In this document: positions 34,217 to 42,933 of the stretch, in pieces
How the letters are laid out: each line of letters opens with the position of its first letter
Numbering within the stretch: position 1 is the first letter of the stretch
Assembly: GCA_002683345.1 (NCBI GenBank)
Contig: NYSX01000091.1
Coordinates: 1-57,149 of the forward strand
Length of the DNA stretch: 57,149 nt
Direction: 5' to 3'
DNA from: Flavobacteriales bacterium
GTDB taxonomy: Bacteria; Bacteroidota; Bacteroidia; Flavobacteriales_D; Sanyastnellaceae
Made by a program: the position numbers and the translations under genes
Notes under the pieces: generated by a model
Told to the model about the DNA's origin: nothing
The model's input: the letters and a program-made list of their open reading frames with translations, nothing else
The model's database searches: none

Positions 34217-37200
34217 TCAGCTTTTTTCAACTTGAGCCCAAACCGAAGCACCGTCTTCGAGCTGCAAGTGTTCGCCGGCTTCATCTTCAGTCCAAGTCAC
34301 CTCCGTGGCCAGCGTTTCCGTCCGAATATAGTCCAAATTGGCCTCGAGTGCACGGCGAATTTCTTCCCCGGCATTCACGGCCAAACAAATCCGGTCGGAA
34401 ATGTCCAATCCCCCGTCTTTCCGCAAGTTTTGGACGCGGTTGACAAGCTCACGGGCCAAGCCTTCGGCACGCAGCGCGTCGTCCAAGGTGACGTCCAGCG
34501 CCACCGTCACACCTCCCTCGCTGGACACGAGCCAGCCCGGGATGTCTTCCGTTTGGATGGTCACGTGGGCCGTGGTCAATTCAATGGGGCCCTGACCATC
34601 TCCAGGGTCCAAGGCCAACACGCCGTCGCGTTCGAGTTGTGCCACGTCGGCCGAAGTCATAGCACCAATGGCCGAGGCCACCGCTTTCATGCGCGGTCCC
34701 ATGGCACGGCCAAGCGCCTTGAAGTCGGCCTTCGCCTTCTTCACAAACGCGCTGTCGTCGCGCAAAATCTCAACTTCTTTGACGTTGACCTCGCTGCGAA
34801 TCAGGGCGGAGATCAGCGACAAGTGACCCGCCGTCGCCTCGTCGAGCGCGGGGACCATGATGCGGCGCAAGGGCTGGCGGACGCGGATCTTTTCGCGCTT
34901 GCGCAAGCTCAAGACTTGAGAAGACAGTTTGCGGGCCAACGTCATGCGCGCTTCAAGCGCTTCGTCCCGCTGACCGGCATCGGCCACAGGGAACAACGCC
35001 AAGTGCACAGACTCGTCTTGGCCTGTGATGTCGCGGTACAAGCGGTCCATGTAGAACGGTGCGATGGGCGAACCGAGGATGGCCACCGTGCGCAAGCAGG
35101 TGGTGAGGGTTTGGTACGCACTCTGCTTGTCGGCGTTCATCTCGCCCTTCCAGAACCGGCGCCGGCTCAAACGCACGTGCCAGTTGCTGAGTTCGTCCAC
35201 CACAAAGTCCTGAATGGCGCGGCCGGCGCGAGTCGGCTCGAGCGCTTCGAACGCGCTGTCCACCTCCTCGACGAGGCCTTGAAGGCGGCTCAGAATCCAG
35301 CGATCGATCTCCGGGCGCTCGGCGTACGGCACGTCCTGTTCTCCTCCCTGGTAGCCGTCTGCACCGGCGTACAGGGCGAGGAAGTTGTACGTGTTGTGCA
35401 GGGTGCCAAAGAATTTGCGCTGGACCTCCCCAATGCCCGCCACGTCAAACTTGAGGTTGTCCCAAGGCTGGGCATTGGTGATCATGTACCAGCGCGTCGC
35501 ATCGGGGCCGTAAGTCGACAGCGTCTCAAACGGGTCGACCGCGTTGCCGAGGCGCTTGGACATTTTTTGGCCATTCTTGTCGAGCACCAAGCCGTTGGAC
35601 ACCACGCGCTTGTAAGCCACTTGGTCAAACACCATCGTCGCGATGGCGTGCAAGGTGTAGAACCAGCCTCGGGTTTGGTCCACGCCCTCCGCAATGAAGT
35701 CCGCGGGGTACGCGCCGCCCGCATCGACCTTCTCCTTGTTCTCAAAGGGATAGTGCCACTGGGCGTACGGCATGCTTCCGCTGTCGAACCACACGTCGAT
35801 GAGGTCCGCCTCGCGGCGCATGGGACGGCCGTCGCTCGCCACCAGAACGACCTCGTCCACCACGTGCTTGTGGAGGTCCACCGCGTCGTAGTTCGCATCG
35901 GACATGTCCCCCGGCGTGAAAGAAGCGAAGGGGTTGGAGGCCATGACACCGGCCGACACGGCTTCATCGCACGCCGTTTTCAGTTCTTCAATGGAACCCA
36001 CGCAACGCTCCTCGGTGCCGTCTTCGGTGCGCCAAATGGGCAAGGGAATGCCCCAAAAGCGCGAGCGGCTGAGGTTCCAGTCGTTTACGTTCTCGAGCCA
36101 CTTTCCGAAGCGCCCCGTTCCTGTGCTCTCTGGCTTCCACGTGATCGTGTTGTTGAGCTCGATCATGCGCTCCTTCGCCTCCGTGGCCCGGATGAACCAA
36201 GAATCCAACGGGTAGTACAAGATGGGCTTGTCGGTGCGCCAGCAGTGCGGGTAACTGTGCTCGTATTTCTCCACCTTGAAGGCCTGTCCGCGTTCCTTGA
36301 GAAGAATGGCGATCTCCACATCCACGGGCTTGTCGTCTTCCCCCGCCTCCAGGTCAAATTCTGCCTTCACGTGACGTCCGGCGAAGGGTCCCACGCGGAA
36401 GCGGCCTTGCAAATCCACCAGCGGCACGCCATGGCCGGTGCCGTCGTCGACGAGCATGGCCGGGACGCCGGCGTCTTTGGCCACCCGGGCGTCGTCCGCA
36501 CCGAACGTCGGCGCGGTGTGCACAATGCCTGTGCCATCCTCGGTAGTCACAAAGTCCCCTGGGATGACCTGGAATGCGTTCTCAGGTTGATCCATGGGCG
36601 TGGCCCAATCGAGCAACGCCTCGTACCGCATGCCTACGAGGTCTCGGCCGTCCAAGGTGGCCACCACTTCGTGCGCTGGGGCCTTCTTGTCCCCAAATTG
36701 CTTGCCCACGAGGGCTTCGGCCAGCACCACGTAGCCTGCGGCCTCCGTGTAGCGGTTGGTCGTCTTGACCACCGCGTAGCGAATGTCCGGTCCGACGGTG
36801 AGGGCCGTGTTGGAAGGCAACGTCCAAGGCGTGGTCGTCCACGCCAGGAAATCGACCGGCAAACCGTCGTCGGCCAAGCCGACTTGCGCCAGCAGCGCTG
36901 CACGGGATTCGGGAGTGGCGTGGAATTGCGCCACGATGGTCGTGTCCTTCACGTCCCGGTAGGTTCCGGGCTGGTTGAGCTCGTGCGAGCTCAATCCCGT
37001 TCCAGCCATGGGGCTGTAGGGCTGGATGGTGTAGCCCTTGTACAGCATGCCCTTTTGGTGCAATTGGGCAAGGAGCCACCACACCGACTCCATGTACTTG
37101 GTGTGGTACGTGACGTACGGGGCTTCCATGTCGACCCAGTACCCCATTTGGCGGGTGAGCTCGTTCCACTCCGAGGTGTAACGCATGACCGTCTTCCGGC

Positions 37201-37564
37201 ACGCGTCGTTGTATTCCTCCACCGTCAGTTTGGTGCCAATGTCTTCTTTGGTGATGCCCAATTCTTTCTCCACCCCCAATTCGACCGGCAGGCCGTGCGT
37301 GTCCCATCCCGCCTTGCGCTCCACGCGATGTCCCTTCAGGGTTTGAAAGCGGCAAAAAATGTCCTTGATGGCGCGGGCCATCACGTGGTGAATGCCCGGC
37401 TTGCCGTTGGCCGAGGGTGGTCCCTCGAAGAAGACGTAGGGTTTGTCCGCGGGCCTGCGGTCAATGCTCTGCTGAAAGGTGTTTTCGCGCTCCCACACCT
37501 CCAACCACTCCTTGGCCAGGGTGGGAAGGTTCAACGGGCCGCGTTCCGGAAATTTCAACGCCAT
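34217..37564 (-). CDS. ileS: Isoleucine-tRNA ligase
   Basis: Charges tRNA-Ile. The 1115-residue class I synthetase has the HIGH motif in the variant form PGIHHVMARAIKDIF (residues about 55-70), the CP1 editing domain (WTTTPWTLPSNTALTVGPD, GTGIVHTAPTFGADD), KMSKS as GQKMSKRLGNAVDP and the anticodon-binding domain (FVVDELSNWHVRLSRRRFW). The IHH form and the length are usual for Bacteroidota. ATG 37564 gives the family N-terminus (LNLPTLAKEWLEVWERENTF). It leads ileS-dksA-lspA. A possible promoter box, TATCTTCG, is 58 bases upstream. Confidence 0.97.
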   Translation of the reverse strand: MALKFPERGPLNLPTLAKEWLEVWERENTFQQSIDRRPADKPYVFFEGPPSANGKPGIHHVMARAIKDIFCRFQTLKGHRVERKAGWDTHGLPVELGVEKELGITKEDIGTKLTVEEYNDACRKTVMRYTSEWNELTRQMGYWVDMEAPYVTYHTKYMESVWWLLAQLHQKGMLYKGYTIQPYSPMAGTGLSSHELNQPGTYRDVKDTTIVAQFHATPESRAALLAQVGLADDGLPVDFLAWTTTPWTLPSNTALTVGPDIRYAVVKTTNRYTEAAGYVVLAEALVGKQFGDKKAPAHEVVATLDGRDLVGMRYEALLDWATPMDQPENAFQVIPGDFVTTEDGTGIVHTAPTFGADDARVAKDAGVPAMLVDDGTGHGVPLVDLQGRFRVGPFAGRHVKAEFDLEAGEDDKPVDVEIAILLKERGQAFKVEKYEHSYPHCWRTDKPILYYPLDSWFIRATEAKERMIELNNTITWKPESTGTGRFGKWLENVNDWNLSRSRFWGIPLPIWRTEDGTEERCVGSIEELKTACDEAVSAGVMASNPFASFTPGDMSDANYDAVDLHKHVVDEVVLVASDGRPMRREADLIDVWFDSGSMPYAQWHYPFENKEKVDAGGAYPADFIAEGVDQTRGWFYTLHAIATMVFDQVAYKRVVSNGLVLDKNGQKMSKRLGNAVDPFETLSTYGPDATRWYMITNAQPWDNLKFDVAGIGEVQRKFFGTLHNTYNFLALYAGADGYQGGEQDVPYAERPEIDRWILSRLQGLVEEVDSAFEALEPTRAGRAIQDFVVDELSNWHVRLSRRRFWKGEMNADKQSAYQTLTTCLRTVAILGSPIAPFYMDRLYRDITGQDESVHLALFPVADAGQRDEALEARMTLARKLSSQVLSLRKREKIRVRQPLRRIMVPALDEATAGHLSLISALIRSEVNVKEVEILRDDSAFVKKAKADFKALGRAMGPRMKAVASAIGAMTSADVAQLERDGVLALDPGDGQGPIELTTAHVTIQTEDIPGWLVSSEGGVTVALDVTLDDALRAEGLARELVNRVQNLRKDGGLDISDRICLAVNAGEEIRRALEANLDYIRTETLATEVTWTEDEAGEHLQLEDGASVWAQVEKS

Positions 37565-37622
37565 GGGTGCTTGCGGGATGTCATTGAGGTCAACGCCGCC
37601 CGCTTGACGCGGGCTGCGCCCG

Positions 37623-37630
37623 CGAAGATA
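37623..37630 (-). promoter_or_regulatory. Possible -7 box (TATCTTCG) of ileS
   Basis: Same octamer as in the well-formed promoter at 54355. It would give a leader of about 50 bases containing short GC-rich inverted repeats. No -33 element was recognised, so this is tentative. Confidence 0.3.
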
Positions 37631-37675
37631 ACGCCCATGGCCTGCGCCCTGACGCGCCGCCTTGTTGGCGCTTGC

Positions 37676-39115
37676 TTAGACTCGGCTGAGCTTGAGCATG
37701 TTGGTCATGCCCGCATCGGCGATTGGCATGGACGCGAGGTGGATGACAAAGTCTCCTTCCCGCACCCGTCCCGCCTTGTACAGGATGTACTTGATGTCCG
37801 CGATGGTGTGGTCTGTGCTGACCATTTTGGTGTAAGGCATGGCGTACACCCCCCACACCAAGCTCATTTGGCTCAGCACCCGACGGTTGGCCGTGAACAT
37901 GTAAATCTTGGCGCTGGGCCGCTGGCTGCTTACCTGGATGGCCGTGTACCCAGAGAAGGTCATGGTCACAATCGCCGCTGCGTTGGTGCGGCGGGCCAAA
38001 CGGCACGCGTTGTAGCACACGCTGTCCGAGATGAACCGCTCGTCGTCTGGAGACAACGGGGGACGTTCCGGATACTGCACCTCGCCTTTGGCCTCGATGT
38101 TTTCGATGACCTGACGCATGGCGCGCACCGCGTTGATGGGGTACTTGCCCACGCTCGTTTCGCCGCTCAACATGACGGCGTCGGCACCATCGAGCACCGC
38201 ATTGGCCACGTCGTTGACCTCGGCGCGCGTTGGGGTGGCCGACTCGATCATGCTTTCCAGCATTTGCGTGGCCACGATGACGGGCTTGCCCATCGCCATG
38301 CACTTGCGCACGATTTCCTTCTGCAGCAGCGGCACTTCCTGCATGGGGATTTCGACCCCGAGGTCGCCGCGCGCCACCATCACCGCGTCGGTGGCTTCCA
38401 AAATGGCGTCGAGGTCTTCAATGGCCTCGGGCTTTTCGATTTTGGCCACCACACGGGCATGCTTGCCCGCCTTCTTGATCTCCTCTTGAAGCTCCAAGAT
38501 GTCGGAGGCGCGACGCACAAAGGACAAGCCGATCCAATCGACCTCCTTCTCCAGCGCAAAGGCCAAATCCTCAGCATCCTTCGGCGTGATGCAAGGCAAC
38601 GACACTTTCGTTTCAGGCAAGTTCAATCCCTTGCGGGGACGCAACGGTCCGCCGTGAATGACTTCGCACACCACGGTGTTCTTCCCGTTGGTTTCCTGCA
38701 CACGAAGGGCAAGTTTGCCGTCGTCCAACAGCACGCGCTCGCCCGCCTTGACGTCCGCGGCAAACGCTTCATAGTCAGTGTACACAACCCCGTCCTTCCC
38801 CTCGCCTGTGCCGACTTTGACCGTCAACGTGCCGCCCTCCACGAGATCCATTTCACCTCCGGCGATTTCGCCGACACGCAATTTGGGTCCCTGAAGATCG
38901 GCCAACACCGCAGTGTAGGTGCCCAACTCGCCATCGATGCGGCGCACCGTATCGATGGTCTCCCCGTGCACTTCGTGGGCGCCGTGAGAGAAGTTGATGC
39001 GGGCCACATTGAGGCCCTCCAAAATCAATTGCGTCAAGACCTCTTCCGAGGACGAAGCAGGGCCAAGCGTGGCCACGATTTTGGTGCTTTTGGTAACCGG
39101 TTGTTGTTGCGTCAT
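37676..39115 (-). CDS. pyk: Pyruvate kinase
   Basis: Converts phosphoenolpyruvate and ADP to pyruvate and ATP in glycolysis. The 479-residue protein has TKIVATLGPASSS at the start, the active-site region ARINFSHG, DLQGPKLRVGEI, the Lys motif KIEKPEAIEDLDAIL, MVARGDLGVEIP and a C-terminal allosteric domain ending MLKLSRV. The ATG at 39115 is right for the family; the frame extends upstream without homology. It is downstream of the IPExxxVDY-like gene (107-base gap), in the order rnc-IPExxxVDY-pyk known from Flavobacteriia. GATTTTTG at 39161-39168 is a weak promoter candidate for it. Confidence 0.97.
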   Translation of the reverse strand: MTQQQPVTKSTKIVATLGPASSSEEVLTQLILEGLNVARINFSHGAHEVHGETIDTVRRIDGELGTYTAVLADLQGPKLRVGEIAGGEMDLVEGGTLTVKVGTGEGKDGVVYTDYEAFAADVKAGERVLLDDGKLALRVQETNGKNTVVCEVIHGGPLRPRKGLNLPETKVSLPCITPKDAEDLAFALEKEVDWIGLSFVRRASDILELQEEIKKAGKHARVVAKIEKPEAIEDLDAILEATDAVMVARGDLGVEIPMQEVPLLQKEIVRKCMAMGKPVIVATQMLESMIESATPTRAEVNDVANAVLDGADAVMLSGETSVGKYPINAVRAMRQVIENIEAKGEVQYPERPPLSPDDERFISDSVCYNACRLARRTNAAAIVTMTFSGYTAIQVSSQRPSAKIYMFTANRRVLSQMSLVWGVYAMPYTKMVSTDHTIADIKYILYKAGRVREGDFVIHLASMPIADAGMTNMLKLSRV

Positions 39116-39222
39116 AAGGTGCGGCGCGTAAGGGTGTGGAGGGGCGTTTCCTTCCGGCTGCAAAAATCGACGGAGAAGCCGTTTATGCAAGGATTTCGGG
39201 TATGAAATGCGCTGAGGAAGGC

Positions 39223-39636
39223 TTAATCGAACACCGTGAGGGGTTCCATGGCACCGCATTCCTCCGGGTCCAAGGCCGTCACAAAGGCCACCTCAGGCAA
39301 CCCGCGAAGGGTTGCGATTACCTCGTGGGCGGCGAGCTCATGGTGGTTGACCATCACAAGGAAGTCCAATCCCGCGGCCCCCTTGGCCAACATGCCGCCT
39401 GGAAGGCGATTCAAAATCAGGGTGATGGCAATGCCTGCTTCCTCATCCACGTGCCGCATGGAAGGGTGCGCGGTGTTTTCTTTTTTGCCTTGGCCCATGA
39501 CCACATCTTGGTCACAGCTCAAACGCCATCCAAACGCCCGATTCATGGACCACGCCAGTCGGTGACATCCCACGGCTGAACTCACACCGAGGAGCTCATA
39601 GTCCGGCGTGTATTCCCATTCAAGCGTGTGAAGCAT
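39223..39636 (-). CDS. IPExxxVDY-like family protein
   Basis: A 137-residue protein between rnc and pyk. In Flavobacteriia this position is held by the IPExxxVDY family, a small uncharacterised group. The start (EYTPDYELLGVSSAVGCHRLAWSMNRAFGW) matches the family's opening pattern (DYxLxGISxxxxxYRLxWxLN). The name-giving motif near the end is degenerate: LAKGAAGLDFLVMVN keeps the (V/L)D(Y/F) but not the Pro-Glu. The start codon lies 3 bases after the rnc stop. Function is unknown. Confidence 0.75.
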   Translation of the reverse strand: MLHTLEWEYTPDYELLGVSSAVGCHRLAWSMNRAFGWRLSCDQDVVMGQGKKENTAHPSMRHVDEEAGIAITLILNRLPGGMLAKGAAGLDFLVMVNHHELAAHEVIATLRGLPEVAFVTALDPEECGAMEPLTVFD

Positions 39637-39639
39637 GGG

Positions 39640-40620
39640 TTACGCCTTGGCCGAATTGGACGATTCCGACGGCTTGTTGCCGCCTGAGCGCCGAGACCGT
39701 GAACGTCCAGACCTGGACCGGCTGCCTTCCTTGGCCGACGACTTGTCCGATCCTTGGTTGGCGTTGGACGACTCAGACTTGGGTTTGGCGGGGCGACGGC
39801 GGCGAGAGGAACCTGCCCCTCGTGAACGGCGACCCTCACCCGAAGACGCTTGGGGCTTGTCACCGTTGCTGCGTTTTTGGCCTCCACCCGACGCGTTGCG
39901 ACGGTCGTAGACTTTCTTCCACGCACGGCGCGCAGCCTCTTGCTCGGCCAACTTCTTGGACCGGCCAATGCCGATGCCGTAGACCTCGCCGTTCACTTTG
40001 GCGGCGATTTCGTAGCGTTCCTCACCCGCTGCGTCGTCGTCCTTGAGCACCTCAAACGCCAATTTCTTCTTGCGCTTGGTCGCCCATTGATGAAGTTGAC
40101 TCTTGAAATCGTGGGTCTCGTTGACCTGCTCGTCCAAGCCATAGTGCTTGAGCATGAGCAACACGGCACGTTGAGTCTTCTTGAATCCGTGGTCGAGGTA
40201 GATGGCGCCGATCAAGGCCTCCAGGGCGTTGCCCACCATGGAATCGTGAATGTCCTCACGGCGCATTTTGGCCTGAATGAGGTGATGCAACCCCATGTTC
40301 TTGCCCAGCAAGTTCAAATTCTTGCGGTTCACAATGCGGCTCTTGCGCTTGGTCAGCTCGCCCTCTTGCGCCTCCGGAAACGCGCGGTAGAGGTAATTGG
40401 CCATCGTCATGTCCAGCACGACGTCGCCCAAAAATTCGAGGCGTTCGTTGCTCTTCAAGCCCGTCTTGTCCCCGTCCAGCATGGAGGAGTGTGTCAAAGC
40501 CTCATCGTACGCTCGGCGCTGTCGAACCCTGAGTCCAAATTCTCGGCGCACCAGGGTGCGAATGTCTGTATCAGGGCCCTGTTGGGTGGCCCGAGTCAGA
40601 CGTTGCCACAACCGAATCAT
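39640..40620 (-). CDS. rnc: Ribonuclease III with long Arg/Ser-rich tail
   Basis: RNase III cuts double-stranded RNA in rRNA and mRNA processing. The endonuclease domain has the signature NERLEFLGDVVLDM (residues 58-71) and the second acidic site VGNALEALIGAIYLD (129-143). The double-stranded RNA-binding domain covers about 172-238 (GIGRSKKLAEQEAARRAW). Residues 240-326 form a tail of Arg, Ser, Gly and Lys (RRSRGAGSSRRRRPAKPK, ending GGNKPSESSNSAKA) that E. coli RNase III lacks; it makes the protein some 85 residues longer than usual. The tail resembles that of RicT in this window. The start overlaps the fabF stop (ATGA). Confidence 0.95.
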   Translation of the reverse strand: MIRLWQRLTRATQQGPDTDIRTLVRREFGLRVRQRRAYDEALTHSSMLDGDKTGLKSNERLEFLGDVVLDMTMANYLYRAFPEAQEGELTKRKSRIVNRKNLNLLGKNMGLHHLIQAKMRREDIHDSMVGNALEALIGAIYLDHGFKKTQRAVLLMLKHYGLDEQVNETHDFKSQLHQWATKRKKKLAFEVLKDDDAAGEERYEIAAKVNGEVYGIGIGRSKKLAEQEAARRAWKKVYDRRNASGGGQKRSNGDKPQASSGEGRRSRGAGSSRRRRPAKPKSESSNANQGSDKSSAKEGSRSRSGRSRSRRSGGNKPSESSNSAKA

Positions 40621-41873
40621 GAAAGGGCTTTAAACACCACAGAGGCATTGTGGCCGCCGAAGCCAAAGGTGTTGCTCAAGGCGGCGCGGACTTCGCGCTT
40701 TTGGGCTTTGTTCAACGTGAAGTTCAGCTTGTTGTCCAGCTGATCGTCTTCGTGTTCGTGGTTGATGGTGGGAGGCACCACCTGGTCCACAATCGACATG
40801 ATGCATGCCATCGCTTCAATGGCGCCAGCGGCCCCGAGAAGGTGGCCGGTCATGCTCTTGGTGGAGCTGATGTTCAAGTCGTAGGCCGCTTCGCCAAACA
40901 CCTGTTGGATGGCCTTGACCTCCGCCACGTCACCGAGGGGAGTGGACGTGCCGTGGACGTTGACGTAGTCGATGTCCGAAGGGGACAATCCCGCGTCGTC
41001 CATCGCATTCTTCATCACGTTCCGCGCCCCAAATCCTTCGGGGTGGGGCGCCGTGATGTGGTGCGCGTCTGCGGTCATGCCGCCGCCCACCATTTCGCAG
41101 TAAATCTTGGCGCCACGGGCACGGGCGTGCTCGAGGTCCTCGAGAATGATGGCACCACCCCCTTCGCCGAGTACAAATCCATCGCGTGTGGCGTCAAAGG
41201 GACGCGAAGCACGGGCGGGATCGTCGTTGCGGGTGGACAGCGCTTTCAAGGCGTTGAAGCCCCCGATGCCACCTTCCACAACCGCCGCTTCAGAGCCCCC
41301 CGTCACCACGACGTCGGACTTGCCCAAGCGGATGGTGTTGAAGGCATCAATGAGGGCATGGGTGGAACTCGCACAGGCCGAGACCGTCGCGTAGTTGGGT
41401 CCGCGCAGGTTGTTCCGAATGCTGATGTGACCCGGCGCGATGTCGGTGATCATCATTGGGATGAAGAACGGCGAAAAGCGCGGGGTGCCGTCTCCAGTGT
41501 AGAAGTTCTTGGCCTCGTTCATGAAGGTTTGGAAACCTCCGATGCCCGAGCCCCAAATGACACCTGCCCGGTCGGGGTCAAGGTTGCCGGCCTCCACAGA
41601 GAGGCCGGCGTCCTTGAGTGCCATTTCCGCCGTCACGACGGCGTACTGCGTGAACAAGTCCATTTTGCGCGAGTCCTTCCGGTGAATCCACTCGGAGGGG
41701 TCAAAGTCTTTGACTTCGCACGCAAACTGCGTCTTGAAGTTGGTGGCGTCAAAGCGGGTGATGGGCGCAGCGCCGCTCACGCCTTGAACCGCATTGGCCC
41801 AAAACGTTTGCACATCGTTGCCCAAGGGGGTGATGGCCCCCAACCCAGTGACCGCTACGCGACGGAGCTCCAT
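40617..41873 (-). CDS. fabF: 3-oxoacyl-[acyl-carrier-protein] synthase II
   Basis: FabF elongates acyl-ACP with malonyl-ACP in fatty acid synthesis. The 418-residue protein has the Cys-His-His triad: Cys167 in VSACASSTHAL, His307 in NVHGTSTPLGD and His344 in SMTGHLLGAAG, plus the closing NTFGFGGHNASVVF. It starts MELRRVAVTGLGAITPLG. The order acpP-fabF-rnc is conserved in many bacteria; the gap to acpP is 38 bases and the stop overlaps rnc. Confidence 0.97.
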   Translation of the reverse strand: MELRRVAVTGLGAITPLGNDVQTFWANAVQGVSGAAPITRFDATNFKTQFACEVKDFDPSEWIHRKDSRKMDLFTQYAVVTAEMALKDAGLSVEAGNLDPDRAGVIWGSGIGGFQTFMNEAKNFYTGDGTPRFSPFFIPMMITDIAPGHISIRNNLRGPNYATVSACASSTHALIDAFNTIRLGKSDVVVTGGSEAAVVEGGIGGFNALKALSTRNDDPARASRPFDATRDGFVLGEGGGAIILEDLEHARARGAKIYCEMVGGGMTADAHHITAPHPEGFGARNVMKNAMDDAGLSPSDIDYVNVHGTSTPLGDVAEVKAIQQVFGEAAYDLNISSTKSMTGHLLGAAGAIEAMACIMSIVDQVVPPTINHEHEDDQLDNKLNFTLNKAQKREVRAALSNTFGFGGHNASVVFKALS

Positions 41874-41911
41874 GACTTCAAGAAATGAACCGGTTCAGCG
41901 AATGCTGAATC

Positions 41912-42145
41912 TTACGCGTTCTGCGAGATGTAATCGACCGCCTGGCCCACCGTGCTGATCTTCTCAGCCTGGTCGTCGGGGATGGCGATGTTGAATTCCT
42001 TTTCGAATTCCATGATGAGTTCCACGGTGTCGAGGGAGTCGGCTCCCAAATCGTTCGTGAACGAGGCGTCAGTGTTCACCTCTCCGGCGTCAACGCCGAG
42101 CTTGTCCACGATGATCGCGGTCACTTTTTCTTGGATATCAGACAT
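41912..42145 (-). CDS. acpP: Acyl carrier protein
   Basis: A 77-residue acidic four-helix protein that carries growing acyl chains. Ser37 in [18 protein letters not shown] is the phosphopantetheine attachment site. It is the first gene of acpP-fabF-rnc-IPExxxVDY-pyk. A near-consensus TTAATTTG on the minus strand at 42181-42188, about 36 bases upstream, is a candidate promoter. Confidence 0.97.
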   Translation of the reverse strand: MSDIQEKVTAIIVDKLGVDAGEVNTDASFTNDLGADSLDTVELIMEFEKEFNIAIPDDQAEKISTVGQAVDYISQNA

Positions 42146-42232
42146 GATATTGGGTTGTATTCAGTGTGTGAATTCGGCCGCAAATTAACGGCGCGCTTCA
42201 AGCACCGCGCGCACTTGTTCGAAACTTTTAAA

Positions 42233-42251
42233 CGTTTTCACAGGGAAAACG
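42233..42251 (-). terminator. Weak terminator candidate after the flavoprotein gene
   Basis: A 7-bp stem CGTTTTC/GAAAACG with a 5-base loop lies just after the stop of the IYD-like gene, followed on the minus strand by TTTAAAAGTTT. The stem is AT-rich and the T-run is broken, so this is tentative. Confidence 0.3.
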
Positions 42252-42255
42252 GCCC

Positions 42256-42933
42256 TCACGGGTACTCCACCAAAACCTCGGCCCGGGACTTCCGGGTCAA
42301 ATCCGGAACGGCCAACCCCTCCGCGGGATACCCAATGGGGATGTTGAGAAAGGCCCGTTCGTTGGCGGGTCGTTTCAGGGCCTCCGCCAAAAAGCCCATG
42401 GGTGAGGGCGTGTGGGTCAACGCCACGAGGCCGATGCGGTGCAAGGCGGTGAGCAGGATGCCCACGGCGATGCCCACGCTCTCGTTGACGTAGTAGTTCG
42501 CGCGCTTCCCGCCACCTTCTGGGGTGTCGTGCACTTGCTTGAACACGACAATCAGGGCAGGAGCGTCTTCGATGAATGGCTTGATGTGGTCCGTGCCAAA
42601 CTGCTCCAAATCCTCCAACCACTCTTGGCTCATGCGCCCGTGGTAGTTGCGGAATTCCTCCTCCTCGGCGGCGCGACGAATCTCCTTCCGCAGTTCGGGG
42701 TTGGTCACCAAACAAAATGTCCAAGGCTGCTTGTGCGCGCCCGATGGGGCGGTGCACGCCGTGTCGATGCAGTGACGCACCGCCTCCAGTGGAATGGGCT
42801 CTGGCGAAAAGATGCGGGCGCTGCGGCGGGTGTCCATCTCCCGGTAAAACGCCAAGCTCTGGGCCACCATCTCCTCGGGCGTCAAGCGCGGCAAAGCGTA
42901 GGGAATGAAGTTCTCTTTCGCGTCGTGGCTCAT
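42256..42933 (-). CDS. Nitroreductase-fold flavoprotein, iodotyrosine deiodinase (IYD)-like
   Basis: A 225-residue FMN protein. The phosphate-binding RRSAR (residues 36-40), APSGAHKQPWTF (62-73) and GIAVGILLTALHRIGL place it in the nitroreductase superfamily. Its closest pattern is iodotyrosine deiodinase: APSGAHxxPWTF, EEEExxxNYxxRM, IFKQVH-type VFKQVH and the ending IGYPAEGLAVPDLTRK. The lid residues that bind the halotyrosine zwitterion in human IYD (Glu157, Tyr161, Lys182) line up with Glu93, Tyr97 and Lys118 at the same spacing. Reductive dehalogenation of halotyrosines is therefore the best guess; an IYD from another Bacteroidota, Haliscomenobacter, has been studied. Its ATG overlaps the stop of mlaF (ATGA), yet no obvious link to lipid transport exists. 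Confidence 0.88.
   Translation of the reverse strand: MSHDAKENFIPYALPRLTPEEMVAQSLAFYREMDTRRSARIFSPEPIPLEAVRHCIDTACTAPSGAHKQPWTFCLVTNPELRKEIRRAAEEEEFRNYHGRMSQEWLEDLEQFGTDHIKPFIEDAPALIVVFKQVHDTPEGGGKRANYYVNESVGIAVGILLTALHRIGLVALTHTPSPMGFLAEALKRPANERAFLNIPIGYPAEGLAVPDLTRKSRAEVLVEYP

Noticed and set aside
34139-39205. A 1688-codon open frame on the plus strand
   Set aside because: It is antisense to dksA, ileS and pyk, which all have clear motifs. Its composition reflects the complementary strand of GC-rich genes, and no domain or signal was recognised.
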